From the NCBI GenBank assembly GCA_041743085.1, contig JBGTNL010000081.1, positions 19,898 through 83,897 on the forward strand: DNA of 64,000 nucleotides, written 5' to 3'. The DNA comes from JAFMPW01 sp041743085. Lineage in GTDB: Bacteria > Bacteroidota > Bacteroidia > Flavobacteriales > Flavobacteriaceae. Position 1 is the first letter of the stretch; each line of letters begins with the position of its first letter. Under the pieces are notes generated by a model. That model made no database searches. It saw only the letters and a list, made by a program, of their open reading frames with translations, and was not told the DNA's origin. Below are positions 34,667 to 45,900 of this stretch, piece after piece. Position numbers and translations under genes: made by a program.

Positions 34667-35383
34667 TTACTTTCTTCGACGTTGTTTTTTAGGGCCGTCT
34701 TGCTTGCCTCCCTTGGATTGTCCCTTTGTCATCCCTACCAGTGGAGAAAGTTCCCTTTTACCGTATACTTCGCCCTTCATGATCCACACTTTTATCCCCA
34801 ATCTTCCATAGGTTGTATGGGCCTCCTGCAAAGCGTAGTCTATATCTGCCCTGAAGGTCGACAACGGAATTCTACCGTCTTTGTAGGATTCTGAACGCGC
34901 CATTTCCGCACCGTTCAATCGCCCCGATATCTGTATCTTAATGCCTTCCGCGTTCATTCTCATGGCGGCGGCAATGGCCATTTTTATGGCTCTTCTATAG
35001 GAGATTCTGCTTTCTATTTGCCGCGCAACGCTGGCCGCTACAAGATTGGCATCCAACTCGGGCCTTTTGATCTCAAAAATATTGATCTGAACCTCCTTAT
35101 CCGTGATCTTTTTTAGCTCCTCCTTCAATTTATCTACCTCCTGACCGCCTTTCCCAATGATGATACCTGGTCTGGCAGTGGTAATCGTAACGGTGATCAA
35201 TTTAAGCGTCCGCTCAATAATTACCCGAGACACGCTTGCCTTTGCCAAACGGGCATGAATATACTTCCGTATTTTATCGTCCTCGGCCAACTTGTCGCCG
35301 TAATCATCACCTCCGTACCAGTTAGATTCCCATCCCCTGATAATTCCAAGGCGATTCCCGATTGGATTTGTTTTTTGTCCCAT
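34667..35383 (-). CDS. rpsC: 30S ribosomal protein S3
   Basis: Head protein forming the mRNA entry channel. KH domain with IERTLKLITVTITTARPGII and IIGKGGQEVDKLKEELKKIT; C-terminal domain with AEGIKIQISGRLNGAEMARS and HTTYGRLGIKVWIMKGEVYG. Lysine-rich tail (GQSKGGKQDGPKKQRRRK). Length 238. Confidence 0.99.
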   Translation of the reverse strand: MGQKTNPIGNRLGIIRGWESNWYGGDDYGDKLAEDDKIRKYIHARLAKASVSRVIIERTLKLITVTITTARPGIIIGKGGQEVDKLKEELKKITDKEVQINIFEIKRPELDANLVAASVARQIESRISYRRAIKMAIAAAMRMNAEGIKIQISGRLNGAEMARSESYKDGRIPLSTFRADIDYALQEAHTTYGRLGIKVWIMKGEVYGKRELSPLVGMTKGQSKGGKQDGPKKQRRRK

Positions 35384-35391
35384 AGTAAGCT

Positions 35392-35799
35392 CTAGCTTTC
35401 TGTGTTATTTTTAGATCCCAACACCAGGGTTACGTGGTTGGAACGTTTTCTTATTCTGTGTGCCCTTCCCTGCGGTGCGGGTCTTAATCTTTTTAACATA
35501 CGGCCACTATCTACCTTTATTTCCTTTACAAATAGATCCGCTCCCTCAACATCCGCGTCTTCGTTTTTTGTTTGCCAGTTGTCTATTGCGGAAAGCAATA
35601 ACTTTTCCAACCTTCGGGAAGCCTCTTTTGGGTTAAACCTGAGAATGGCAAGCGCTTTTTCCACTTCTACTCCGCGGATCAGGTCTGCCACTAATCGCAT
35701 TTTTCGGGGAGAAGTAGGACAATCGTTTAATTTAGCGAATGCCAATTGCTGCTTCTCTTCCCTAATTCTTTCGGCCATTTGTCTTTTTCGAACTCCCAT
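35392..35799 (-). CDS. rplV: 50S ribosomal protein L22
   Basis: Lines the exit tunnel; its loop is a macrolide site. MGVRKRQMAERIREEKQQLA is a Bacteroidetes-type N-terminal extension before the family core (NDCPTSPRKMRLVADLIRGV). The tunnel loop is KRLRPAPQGRAHRIRKRSNH and it ends LVLGSKNNTES. Length 135. Confidence 0.99.
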   Translation of the reverse strand: MGVRKRQMAERIREEKQQLAFAKLNDCPTSPRKMRLVADLIRGVEVEKALAILRFNPKEASRRLEKLLLSAIDNWQTKNEDADVEGADLFVKEIKVDSGRMLKRLRPAPQGRAHRIRKRSNHVTLVLGSKNNTES

Positions 35800-35805
35800 A
35801 GCACC

Positions 35806-36084
35806 TTACTTTTTACCTTTATTTTTTGCTCCGGCATGTCCCCTGAAAGACCTTGTCGGAGAAAATTCGCCCAGTTTATGACCTACCATGTTTTCCGTTA
35901 TATAAACCGGCACAAACTGCCTTCCGTTGTGAACGGCAATGGTCTGGCCAACAAAATCGGGCGTAATCATTGAAGCCCTGGACCATGTCTTAATGACGGT
36001 CTTCTTATTTGAATCCACATTTTGCCTGATCTTCTTGTCCAGGCTGTAGTAAACGTATGGTCCTTTTTTTAATGAACGTGCCAT
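35806..36084 (-). CDS. rpsS: 30S ribosomal protein S19
   Basis: Head protein forming a complex with S13. MARSLKKGPYVYYSLDKKIR, KTWSRASMITPDFVGQTIAV, and the conserved VYITENMVGHKLGEFSPTRS leading to FRGHAGAKNKGKK. Length 92. Twelve bp after rplB. Confidence 0.99.
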   Translation of the reverse strand: MARSLKKGPYVYYSLDKKIRQNVDSNKKTVIKTWSRASMITPDFVGQTIAVHNGRQFVPVYITENMVGHKLGEFSPTRSFRGHAGAKNKGKK

Positions 36085-36096
36085 TCTGTTTTTCTT

Positions 36097-36921
36097 TTAT
36101 TTCTTTCTGCGTTCTATGATGTATCTATTTGTATCTTTTGTTCTGGAACGCGTTCTATACCCTTTTGCCGGAATTCCATTCCTGGATCTTGGATGGCCTC
36201 CTGAAGCCCTTCCTTCCCCACCGCCCATCGGGTGGTCTACAGGGTTCATCGCAACCGGCCTTGTTCTTGGTCTCCTACCTAACCAGCGACTCCTACCCGC
36301 TTTCCCGGACACGATAAGCTGATGGTCCGAATTGGAAACGGCGCCAACCGTAGCCAAACAATTAGCCAATATCAGCCTTGTTTCCCCTGAAGGAAGCTTT
36401 ACGGTCACATATTTTCCTTCTTTAGCCATCAATTGTGCAAAGGTTCCGGCACTTCTCGCCATAACTGCCCCCTGCCCGGGTCGTAATTCGATACAGGAAA
36501 TAATGGTTCCCAAAGGAATTTCACTTAAGGGAAGCGCGTTCCCAATTTCGGGAGCAACACTGGCACCTGCAGATACCTTTTGCCCTATCTGTAACCCGTT
36601 CTGAGCAATAATATATCTTTTCTCACCATCGGCATATTCCAACAAGGCAATAAATGCCGTCCTGTTGGGATCGTATTGAATGGATTTTACCTCGGCGGCC
36701 ACATCCTGCTTTTCCCGCTTAAAATCTATAATTCGATACCTTCTTTTATGGCCACCGCCTCTTTGGCGAACGGTCATCTTACCCTGACTGTTTCTACCTC
36801 CCGACTTTTTTAACGGAGCAAGCAAGCTTTTCTCCGGCTTATCGGTAGTAATCGCATCAAATCCGTTTACTACTTTAAAACGCTGTCCCGGGGTGATCGG
36901 TTTTAATTTTCTAACTGACAT
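36097..36921 (-). CDS. rplB: 50S ribosomal protein L2
   Basis: Needed for peptidyl-transferase activity and subunit joining. MSVRKLKPITPGQRFKVVNG, KSGGRNSQGKMTVRQRGGGH, and the C-terminal HPMGGGEGRASGGHPRSRNG, containing the invariant His/Gly region. Length 274. Confidence 0.99.
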   Translation of the reverse strand: MSVRKLKPITPGQRFKVVNGFDAITTDKPEKSLLAPLKKSGGRNSQGKMTVRQRGGGHKRRYRIIDFKREKQDVAAEVKSIQYDPNRTAFIALLEYADGEKRYIIAQNGLQIGQKVSAGASVAPEIGNALPLSEIPLGTIISCIELRPGQGAVMARSAGTFAQLMAKEGKYVTVKLPSGETRLILANCLATVGAVSNSDHQLIVSGKAGRSRWLGRRPRTRPVAMNPVDHPMGGGEGRASGGHPRSRNGIPAKGYRTRSRTKDTNRYIIERRKK

Positions 36922-36930
36922 TTCGTGTCT

Positions 36931-37221
36931 TTAAAGATTACTGTAAAAATCAATAACGTCGCCATCTTCCACATCTACGATCGCTTTTTTAAAGGCATTC
37001 GTCTTTCCGTGTTGCACACCGGTTTTGGTATAGCGTGTTTTGCGGGACGGACCGTAATTCATGGTACGAACTTTCTTTACCGAAACTCCATAGGCCGCTT
37101 CTACGGCATCCTTGATCTGCAACTTGTTTGCCCCTGGGTCAACAACAAAACCATAGCGGTTGTACAGCTCGCTATCGGATGTCATTTTTTCAGTAATAAT
37201 CGGTTTTATCAACACACTCAT
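36931..37221 (-). CDS. rplW: 50S ribosomal protein L23
   Basis: At the tunnel exit, binding site for trigger factor and SRP. MSVLIKPIITEKMTSDSELY, YGFVVDPGANKLQIKDAVEA and AYGVSVKKVRTMNYGPSRKT match. Length 96. An 81-bp gap to rplD is slightly wide and lacks evident structure. Confidence 0.99.
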   Translation of the reverse strand: MSVLIKPIITEKMTSDSELYNRYGFVVDPGANKLQIKDAVEAAYGVSVKKVRTMNYGPSRKTRYTKTGVQHGKTNAFKKAIVDVEDGDVIDFYSNL

Positions 37222-37302
37222 CTTATTCGGGTTAGTGGGTTACCTGGCTATAGTTCAAAATGTCAAAAGCCTAATACCCCCTGTTTACTAATTACTGACA
37301 GC

Positions 37303-37932
37303 TCATTTGCTGAGATTGGCTTCAATGCCCTCCAACGCTCCTTCCAAAAGCACAATATTGTTAGCGTTCAATATTTTATAAGTGCTTAATTCTGAGTGAG
37401 TTATGACCTCATTGCCTTTCAAATTACGCGACGACAAATATACATTATTATTTGCATCACCCAAGACAAACAAAGACTTTTTGTTTTCCAATCCGAGGGA
37501 CTTTAAAACCTGCTGGAAAGCCTTTGTTTTGGGAGCATCAAAATTAAAGTCTTCCACCACCAAAATGGCGTCCTCTTTCTGCTTCAGGCTTAAGGCGGAT
37601 TTCCGAGCCAGGCGCTTCACGGTTTTGTTCAGTTTCTGCGTATAATCCTTCGGTCGGGGGCCAAATATCCTTCCACCTCCTTTAAAAATGGGTGATTTAA
37701 TACTACCTGCCCTGGCCGTACCGGTCCCTTTTTGTTTCTTAATCTTTCTTGTGCTGCCCACTATTTCAGCTCTTTCCTTGGACTTATGGGTACCTTGCCT
37801 TTGATGGGCCAGATACTGCTTCACATCCAGGTAAATAGCATGATTATTGGGCTCTATCTTGAAAACAGCATCGGAAAGGTCTGCCTTTCTTCCTGTTTCT
37901 TTTCCTTTGATATCTAAAACTGCTACCTTCAT
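37303..37932 (-). CDS. rplD: 50S ribosomal protein L4
   Basis: Tunnel protein and, in E. coli, autoregulator of the S10 operon. Start set at MKVAVLDIKGKETGRKADLS; its ATG shares one base with the rplC TAA stop (TAATG), which implies translational coupling. The tunnel loop KKQKGTGTARAGSIKSPIFK and the GGRIFGPRPKDYTQKLNKTV motif are clear. Length 209. Confidence 0.99.
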   Translation of the reverse strand: MKVAVLDIKGKETGRKADLSDAVFKIEPNNHAIYLDVKQYLAHQRQGTHKSKERAEIVGSTRKIKKQKGTGTARAGSIKSPIFKGGGRIFGPRPKDYTQKLNKTVKRLARKSALSLKQKEDAILVVEDFNFDAPKTKAFQQVLKSLGLENKKSLFVLGDANNNVYLSSRNLKGNEVITHSELSTYKILNANNIVLLEGALEGIEANLSK

Positions 37933-38555
37933 TACTGCCACCTTTGAATAGTTACGTATGCATTTTTATGACCGGGGACGCAACCTTTGACCACCAAAAG
38001 ATTCTTTTCCGGGACTATTTTTAATACCCTGAGGTTTTGGACGGTAACCCGTTCGCCACCCATTCTACCCGCCATTCGCATTCCTTTGAATACTCTTGAG
38101 GGATCAGATCCCGCACCAATGGAACCAGGTGCCCGTAATCGGTTATGCTGTCCGTGCGTTGATTGTCCCACGCCCTGAAAGCCGTGTCTTTTTACAACAC
38201 CCTGAAAGCCTTTCCCTTTTGATCTGCCGACAACATCAACAAATTCGCCTTCCACAAAAATATCGACGCCAAGGGTGTCTCCTAATTTGTATTTTCCTTC
38301 GAAACCCTGGAACTCAACGACTTTCTTCTTGGGAGAAGCACCTGCTTTTTTAGTGTGGCCCATTTCGGCCTTGTTAGCACGTTTTTCTGCCTTGTCATCG
38401 AAACCTAGCTGAAGGGCATTGTACCCGTCTACCTCTTCGGTTCTGACTTGGGTAACTACGCATGGCCCGGCCTCGATGACCGTACATGGAATGTTCTTTC
38501 CATTGTCATCGAAAATGCTGGTCATACCTACTTTTTTTCCTATTAACCCAGACAT
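37932..38555 (-). CDS. rplC: 50S ribosomal protein L3
   Basis: Early-assembly protein near the peptidyl-transferase centre. MSGLIGKKVGMTSIFDDNGK, KGKGFQGVVKRHGFQGVGQS with the methylated Gln region, SIGAGSDPSRVFKGMRMAGR. Length 207. Preceded by the 272-bp structured gap and a terminator-like hairpin, so it is probably subject to attenuation or has its own promoter. Confidence 0.99.
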   Translation of the reverse strand: MSGLIGKKVGMTSIFDDNGKNIPCTVIEAGPCVVTQVRTEEVDGYNALQLGFDDKAEKRANKAEMGHTKKAGASPKKKVVEFQGFEGKYKLGDTLGVDIFVEGEFVDVVGRSKGKGFQGVVKRHGFQGVGQSTHGQHNRLRAPGSIGAGSDPSRVFKGMRMAGRMGGERVTVQNLRVLKIVPEKNLLVVKGCVPGHKNAYVTIQRWQ

Positions 38556-38595
38556 ATTGATTTTTAATTTTATACTTGTTATTCAAATTCTATCG

Positions 38596-38629
38596 AAAAA
38601 AAAACAGGGTCAAAAATAATCCGACCCCG
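38596..38629 (-). terminator. Terminator-like hairpin 41 bp upstream of rplC
   Basis: On the minus strand CGGGGTC and GACCCTG pair (7 bp, one G-U) across an 11-nt loop, then nine T follow after one base. This has the geometry of an intrinsic terminator but lies inside the ribosomal operon between rpsJ and rplC. Confidence 0.7.
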
Positions 38630-38679
38630 AATTTATTTTTGTTTCCGTTTTTCCTTTGCGAAACGCTCCGGACATGTTT

Positions 38680-38822
38680 ATTCCGGCGCAGGCCGGAATC
38701 TTTTCAATCTCACCTCAATCTTCCCCACATCTGTGGAAATCTCTTTAAAAGATCCCTTACGCTTCTGCGTTTCGGGATATAATTCTTCTATGCATTTCAA
38801 AAGCGATAGCGCTTTTGAAATG
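38680..38822 (-). promoter_or_regulatory. Structured rpsJ-rplC intergenic leader (three hairpins)
   Basis: Three hairpins occupy the gap. First, directly after the rpsJ stop, a perfect 13-bp stem CATTTCAAAAGCG with loop ATAG (38793-38822). Second, a nested stem, ATCCC/GGGAT enclosing ACGC/GCGT (38752-38778). Third, a REP-like ATTCCGGC/GCCGGAAT with loop GCAG (38680-38699). Together with the terminator-like element downstream they resemble a regulatory leader, but no known family is matched. Confidence 0.55.
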
Positions 38823-38827
38823 AATCA

Positions 38828-39133
38828 TTATACCTTTATCTCAACCTCAACACCAGATGGAAGCTCTAGCTTCATCAGGGCATCAATGGTTTTTGACGAG
38901 GAACTGTAAATGTCCAGGAGTCGTTTATACGAACTCAACTGGAATTGTTCCCTCGATTTTTTATTCACGTGTGGTGAACGCAAAACGGTAAATATCTTTT
39001 TATGCGTTGGCAGGGGAATAGGCCCTGTAACCACAGCCCCGGTAGTTTTTACCGTCTTTACGATCTTCTCTGCGGATTTATCTACCAGATTGTGATCGTA
39101 GGATTTTAGTTTTATTCTGATTTTCTGACTCAT
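38828..39133 (-). CDS. rpsJ: 30S ribosomal protein S10
   Basis: Head protein and NusE transcription antitermination partner. MSQKIRIKLKSYDHNLVDKS, then TGAVVTGPIPLPTHKKIFTV, LRSPHVNKKSREQFQLSSYK and a C-terminal LPSGVEVEIKV. Length 101. It follows fusA by 12 bp, so it belongs to the str half of the cluster, and is separated from rplC by a long gap. Confidence 0.99.
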   Translation of the reverse strand: MSQKIRIKLKSYDHNLVDKSAEKIVKTVKTTGAVVTGPIPLPTHKKIFTVLRSPHVNKKSREQFQLSSYKRLLDIYSSSSKTIDALMKLELPSGVEVEIKV

Positions 39134-39145
39134 CTCCTAAAATTT

Positions 39146-41272
<2,127 letters not shown>

Positions 41273-41281
41273 TTGTGAAAA

Positions 41282-41758
41282 TTAAAATCTAAAGTGTGAA
41301 AATGCTTTGTTGGCTTCAGCCATCTTGTGCGTATCCACTCTTTTCTTAACTGCCGCTCCTTCTTCTTTGGAAGCCGCTAAAACTTCCGCTGCTAATTTTT
41401 GCGCCATGGATTTTTCATTGCGTTTGCGGGAATAGCTGATAAGCCATTTCATTGCGGTTGAAATCTTCCTGTCTGGCCTTATTTGCATTGGGATCTGGAA
41501 TGTAGCGCCACCTACCCGTCTGCTTCGTACCTCCACATGGGGCATAACATTGGATAATGCATCTTTCCACAACTCGAGGGCCGATTTTTCATCACCGGTT
41601 TTCTTTTCATCAACAATGTCGATAGCATCATAAAATACTTTGAAAGCCACGGATTTTTTCCCGTCCCACATCAACATGTTCACAAAACGTGTAACCAACT
41701 GGTCGTTAAACCGGGGATCCGGCAATAATGGCCTTTTTTTTGCTTGTCTTTTTCTCAT
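41282..41758 (-). CDS. rpsG: 30S ribosomal protein S7
   Basis: Head-assembly initiator. MRKRQAKKRPLLPDPRFNDQ, RVGGATFQIPMQIRPDRKIS and the C-terminal HKMAEANKAFSHFRF. Length 158. The 98-bp gap to rpsL carries the degenerate heptamer tract. Confidence 0.99.
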   Translation of the reverse strand: MRKRQAKKRPLLPDPRFNDQLVTRFVNMLMWDGKKSVAFKVFYDAIDIVDEKKTGDEKSALELWKDALSNVMPHVEVRSRRVGGATFQIPMQIRPDRKISTAMKWLISYSRKRNEKSMAQKLAAEVLAASKEEGAAVKKRVDTHKMAEANKAFSHFRF

Positions 41759-41813
41759 TACTTTAATTAAAAGTTTGTTGTTCTTTGTTCGGGGTTCAGG
41801 GGTTTGGGATTAA

Positions 41814-41855
41814 ACTCGCAACTCTGAACTCCTAACTCTTAACTCCTAACTATAA
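41814..41855. repeat. Degenerate heptanucleotide tract (about 6 units) in the rpsL-rpsG gap
   Basis: Six consecutive heptamers on the plus strand: ACTCGCA, ACTCTGA, ACTCCTA, ACTCTTA, ACTCCTA, ACTATAA (consensus ACTCYTA). They end one base before the rpsL stop codon region. Purity is low but the 7-bp period is clear. Confidence 0.65.
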
Positions 41856-41856
41856 T

Positions 41857-42231
41857 TTATTTTTTAGGGCGTTTTGCACCGTATTTAGATCTCCTTTGTG
41901 TTCTTCCCGCCACACCTGCCGTGTCCAGGGCGCCCCTTACTATGTGATATCTAACTCCCGGTAAATCTTTCACCCTTCCGCCCCTAACCAATACTATCGA
42001 GTGCTCTTGTAAATTGTGACCCTCGCCGGGGATGTACGCGTTAACTTCCTTACCATTGGTTAACCTAACCCTTGCAACTTTTCTCATTGCAGAATTTGGT
42101 TTTTTTGGTGTGGTGGTATAAACACGGGTACAAACCCCTCTCCGTTGGGGGCACGAATCCAAAGCAGCCGATTTACTCTTCTTGGTAATTGTGGTCCTTC
42201 CTTTTCGTACTAATTGTGAAATTGTTGGCAT
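41857..42231 (-). CDS. rpsL: 30S ribosomal protein S12
   Basis: Decoding-site protein; streptomycin resistance target. MPTISQLVRKGRTTITKKSK, CPQRRGVCTRVYTTTPKKPN (Lys43 region), GEGHNLQEHSIVLVRGGRVK (with the loop Lys88 position) and ARTQ-like GRTQRRSKYGAKRPKK. Length 124. First gene of the supercluster. Confidence 0.99.
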   Translation of the reverse strand: MPTISQLVRKGRTTITKKSKSAALDSCPQRRGVCTRVYTTTPKKPNSAMRKVARVRLTNGKEVNAYIPGEGHNLQEHSIVLVRGGRVKDLPGVRYHIVRGALDTAGVAGRTQRRSKYGAKRPKK

Positions 42232-42272
42232 ATTACTATATATGTAAAAAACTACCCTCTTTTAAGGGCTGG

Positions 42273-42303
42273 CAAATGTAGTAATTATATATAATAATTC
42301 AAA
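42273..42303 (-). promoter_or_regulatory. Consensus Bacteroidetes promoter of the rpsL-rplQ supercluster
   Basis: On the minus strand TTTG (42303-42300) is followed after exactly 19 bp by TACATTTG (42280-42273), a full match to the TTTG-N19-TAnnTTTG consensus. rpsL starts 42 bp downstream, leaving a short leader. Together with the array this fills part of the 749-bp gap 42232-42980. Confidence 0.8.
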
Positions 42304-42503
42304 TGGTTCCGGATTAATTTTGAGTATTTTTTCGGAGGTGTTTTTTTTAGGTACTTTTTGAAGCGTTGAGGCTGGTAATCTATACCTTATTATATAAAGG
42401 GCTTAAATAATTTTAAAGTCGGGCAGGCCCTGGCTATTTTTTAACCTCACATGCCTGCTTTTCCCGTTAGTAGGGTTTCATGATTTCATGTCTCAAGAGT
42501 CTT

Positions 42504-42741
42504 GTCCCCTGTCCCCTGTCCCCTGTCCCCTGTCCCCTGTCCCCTGTCCCCTGTCCCCTGTCCCCTGTCCCCTGTCTTATGTCTTATGTCTTATGTCTTA
42601 TGTCTTATGTCTTATGCCTTATGCCTTATGCCTTATGCCTTATGCCTTATGCCTTATGCCTTATGCCTTATGCCTTATGCCTTATGCCTTATGCCTTATG
42701 CCTTATGCCTTATGCCTTATGCCTTATGTCTTATGTCCTAT
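42504..42741. repeat. 34-unit heptanucleotide tandem array
   Basis: Perfect 7-bp period on the plus strand: ten GTCCCCT units (42504-42573), six GTCTTAT (42574-42615), sixteen GCCTTAT (42616-42727), then one GTCTTAT and one GTCCTAT. There are no indels between units. Because 7 is not a multiple of 3, all three frames stay open across it, producing artefactual repetitive ORFs. It lies between the promoters of rpsL and the SusC-like gene. Confidence 0.97.
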
Positions 42742-42917
42742 CTACGATGTAATTGTACGGTCTTTAAGGACTTAACCGTTTTTTAGGAGTATTTTTAAGG
42801 AAAGAAGAAATAGTTAAATATATTGCTGGCATTTTAACAAAATCGGCTCTTTATTTCGTAACAAACCGCCTTGCAAATGTTTGATTTCTACATTATCATC
42901 TTAAAGTTTTATTAAAA

Positions 42918-42925
42918 TAAGTTTG
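42918..42925 (+). promoter_or_regulatory. Candidate -7 element (TAAGTTTG) of the SusC/SusD operon
   Basis: Exact TAnnTTTG, 56 bp before the SusC-like ATG. A TTTG 34 bp upstream is too far for the usual spacing, so the -33 half is uncertain. The remaining gap 42742-42980 shows nothing else. Confidence 0.45.
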
Positions 42926-42980
42926 GATTATTAACACGAAATTAGGATTTTCGCAGTTAGCTAATTCAAATAATTAAAAA

Positions 42981-45900
42981 ATGAGAACAAATTTAAATGG
43001 GATCTTAACGCTATTCCTAGCGTTTTTTGTGCATTTATCCTTTGCGCAAGACAAGACGATTTCAGGTACAGTGACGGATCAGGAAGGTCTTGCCTTGCCT
43101 GGTGTTAACATCGTTGTAGAGGGTACAACTACAGGTACCCAGACTGATTTCGACGGAAATTACTCAATAGAAGCGAGTCCGGACCAGGTCCTGATCTTCA
43201 CCTATATTGGACAAAAGGAAGTGAGGCGGACAGTCGGTGCAGAGAACAGTATTAATGTACAGATGGAGGAAGATGCGCAGGCCCTGGAAGAGGTTGTTGT
43301 AACGGCCCTTGGTATTAAGAGGGAGAAACAAGCTCTTGGGTATGCCGTGACAGAGGTGGGAAGTGATGAACTTGAGCAACGGGCCGAAGGCGATGTAGCA
43401 CGGGTGCTACAGGGAAAAGCTGCAGGGGTCCAGATCACAAATCAAAGTGGTCTTTCAGGATCGGGCACGAATGTTATTATCAGGGGGCTTAGTACTTTCA
43501 GCTCCAGCAACCAGGCGCTCTTTATCGTAGACGGGGTCCCGTTTAGTACGGATACCAACTCGCAGGGCAGAGGGGGCGACCGCCAGGATTTCATTAACGG
43601 TAACAACGGTTCCAGTAGGTTTTTGGACCTTGATCCAAACACCATTGAAAGTGTGAGTGTGCTTAAAGGCCTTGCGGCTGCCACACTCTACGGCTCGCAA
43701 GGACGGAACGGGGTGGTGCTGATCACCACTAAAGCCGGCGCCGCCGGCGGGGCAACAGGCCCGAAAAAAACCGAGGTCACCGTGAATTCCTCTATTTTCT
43801 TCAATGAAATTGCCTCCACCCCGGATTACCAGGATGAATACGGAAACGGATTTGACCAGTCCTTCGGATGGTTTTTCAGTAACTGGGGGCCAAGTTTCAG
43901 AAGAGGCGGAGCCGCAGGATGGGGCAACCAGGCAGCTATTGACGATAATGGCACGCTGGCTCACCCATATTCAACTTCCACAGCAGCCGTACAGGCAGGT
44001 TTCCCTGAATTTCAGGGGGCACGCTACGATTGGAGACCCTATGACAGCGTTGGCCGTTTCTTTAAGCAGGGGATCATAAACAGCAACTCGGTAAACATCA
44101 GCGGAGGTTCCGATGACGGAAAAATAGGGTTTAATGTTAACTACGGGTACCTGAGTGACAAAGGGTTCACCCCAAACAACAGCGTAAACCGCAATACGCT
44201 CTCCGTGGGCGGCAGGGCGCAGTTAAGCAACAGGTTTACCGCTTCGGGCACGATGAACTTCGCAAGGACCAAATTCGTATCACCTCCCGTGGCGCTAAGC
44301 ACGGGTAACGGGGCTACCGGTACGGGCTCTTCCGTTTTCGGCCACCTTTGGTTCACACCCAGGAGTGTGGACGTTATAGGGCTTCCCTTTCAGAACCCAA
44401 TTGACGGCAGTAGCGTATACTACCGGCAGGGGAACGACATTCAGCACCCACTTTGGACCATTGCCAACGCAGAATCTTCACAGGAGACCAACAGGGTTTT
44501 CGGGCAGGCAGCCTTACAATACGATCTTAACGATAACCTTAATATTGTCTACCGGGCCGGGTTAGATATCTACAGCGAGAACAACATAAACCTCCAGAAT
44601 AAAGGAGGTATCAGCGGAGGGGGCGATGTACGTTTCCAAAGCGGGGTCTACGAGACCTGGAACAATACCAATACCATCTGGGACCACAACGTGGTTTTGA
44701 ACGGCGATTATAGCATTAGCGAAGCAATAAACGCCACCTTTAACGTGGGAGCCACCTCCAGAAGGCAGATCTTTGACCAGAACGGCGTGGCCAGTGACGG
44801 CCAGCAGGTTTTCGGGGTTTTACGGCACTTCAACTTTTTGAACCAGAACGAGATCCAGAACTTTACGGAACGGAATCTCGTGGGGCTCTACGGCCAGCTC
44901 GATTTTGATTATAACCGCACGCTCTACCTAACGCTGGCCGGAAGGAACGACTGGGTATCCAACTTTGCCCAGGACAACAGGGCACAGTTCTACCCTTCCG
45001 CAAGTATCTCCTTTATACCCACGGCCGCCTTCGACGGGCTCAAAAGTGAGAATGTGCTGAACTACCTTAAAATACGGGGCGGTATAGGCATCTCGGCCAA
45101 CTTTGAGTCTTCTGCTTATCCGATCGCATCTACATTGCTGTTGGATACTCAAGACGCCAACGACAGTAACGGGGCCAATATCGTAACCAACACTACCGGT
45201 GTGCGTTTAGGGAACCCTAACCTGCAGCCGGAAACGCTGGAAGAAATAGAGGTAGGAATAGAATCCCGTTGGTGGGACGGCAGAATTACCCTCGATGCCT
45301 CACTATATACAAGAAAGACCAATGACCTGATCTTGGACCGGCCATTGGATCCCGCTTCAGGTTTTACGGTAACGGCAACCAATATCGGGGAGATCAAATC
45401 GGAAGGAGTTGAGGCAGACCTCAACGTTACCTGGTTACGCGGTGCGGAAGAAGGGGGTTTTAACTGGACCTCGGGTTTAAACTTTACGGCTTACGAAACT
45501 ACGGTTGAAGATCTTGGCCTTGATACGGATCAGGTAGTATATTCCGGTTTCTCCAACCTGGGTAACGCCGCAATTGAAGGAGAACCCCTGGGGGTCTTCT
45601 TCGGCAGCCAGGTGCTCAGGGATGCCAATGGTAATTTAGTAGTAGGGGCGGACGGTATTTACGTTCAGGATCCTGACGATGGCATCATTGGGGATCCCAA
45701 CCCCGATTGGGTGGCGAACTTCAGGAACAGCGTTTCCTATAGGAACTTTACACTGTCCTTTCAATGGAACTATACACAGGGGGGCGATATATACTCCAGT
45801 ACAGTCTCCACACTTCTGGGAAGGGGGCTTATCGTGGAGACCGTAGACCGGGAAGACACCTATGTTTTACCGGGGGTAGACCAGAACGGGAACCCAAACA

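Noticed and set aside
42504..42741. Possible CRISPR array
   Set aside because: Units are 7 bp, with no spacers and no cas genes nearby.
42480..42786. Three overlapping repetitive reading frames (LCPLSPV, MPYALC-like) on the plus strand
   Set aside because: They are artefacts of the 7-bp period, which keeps every frame open; composition is not protein-like and there is no start context.
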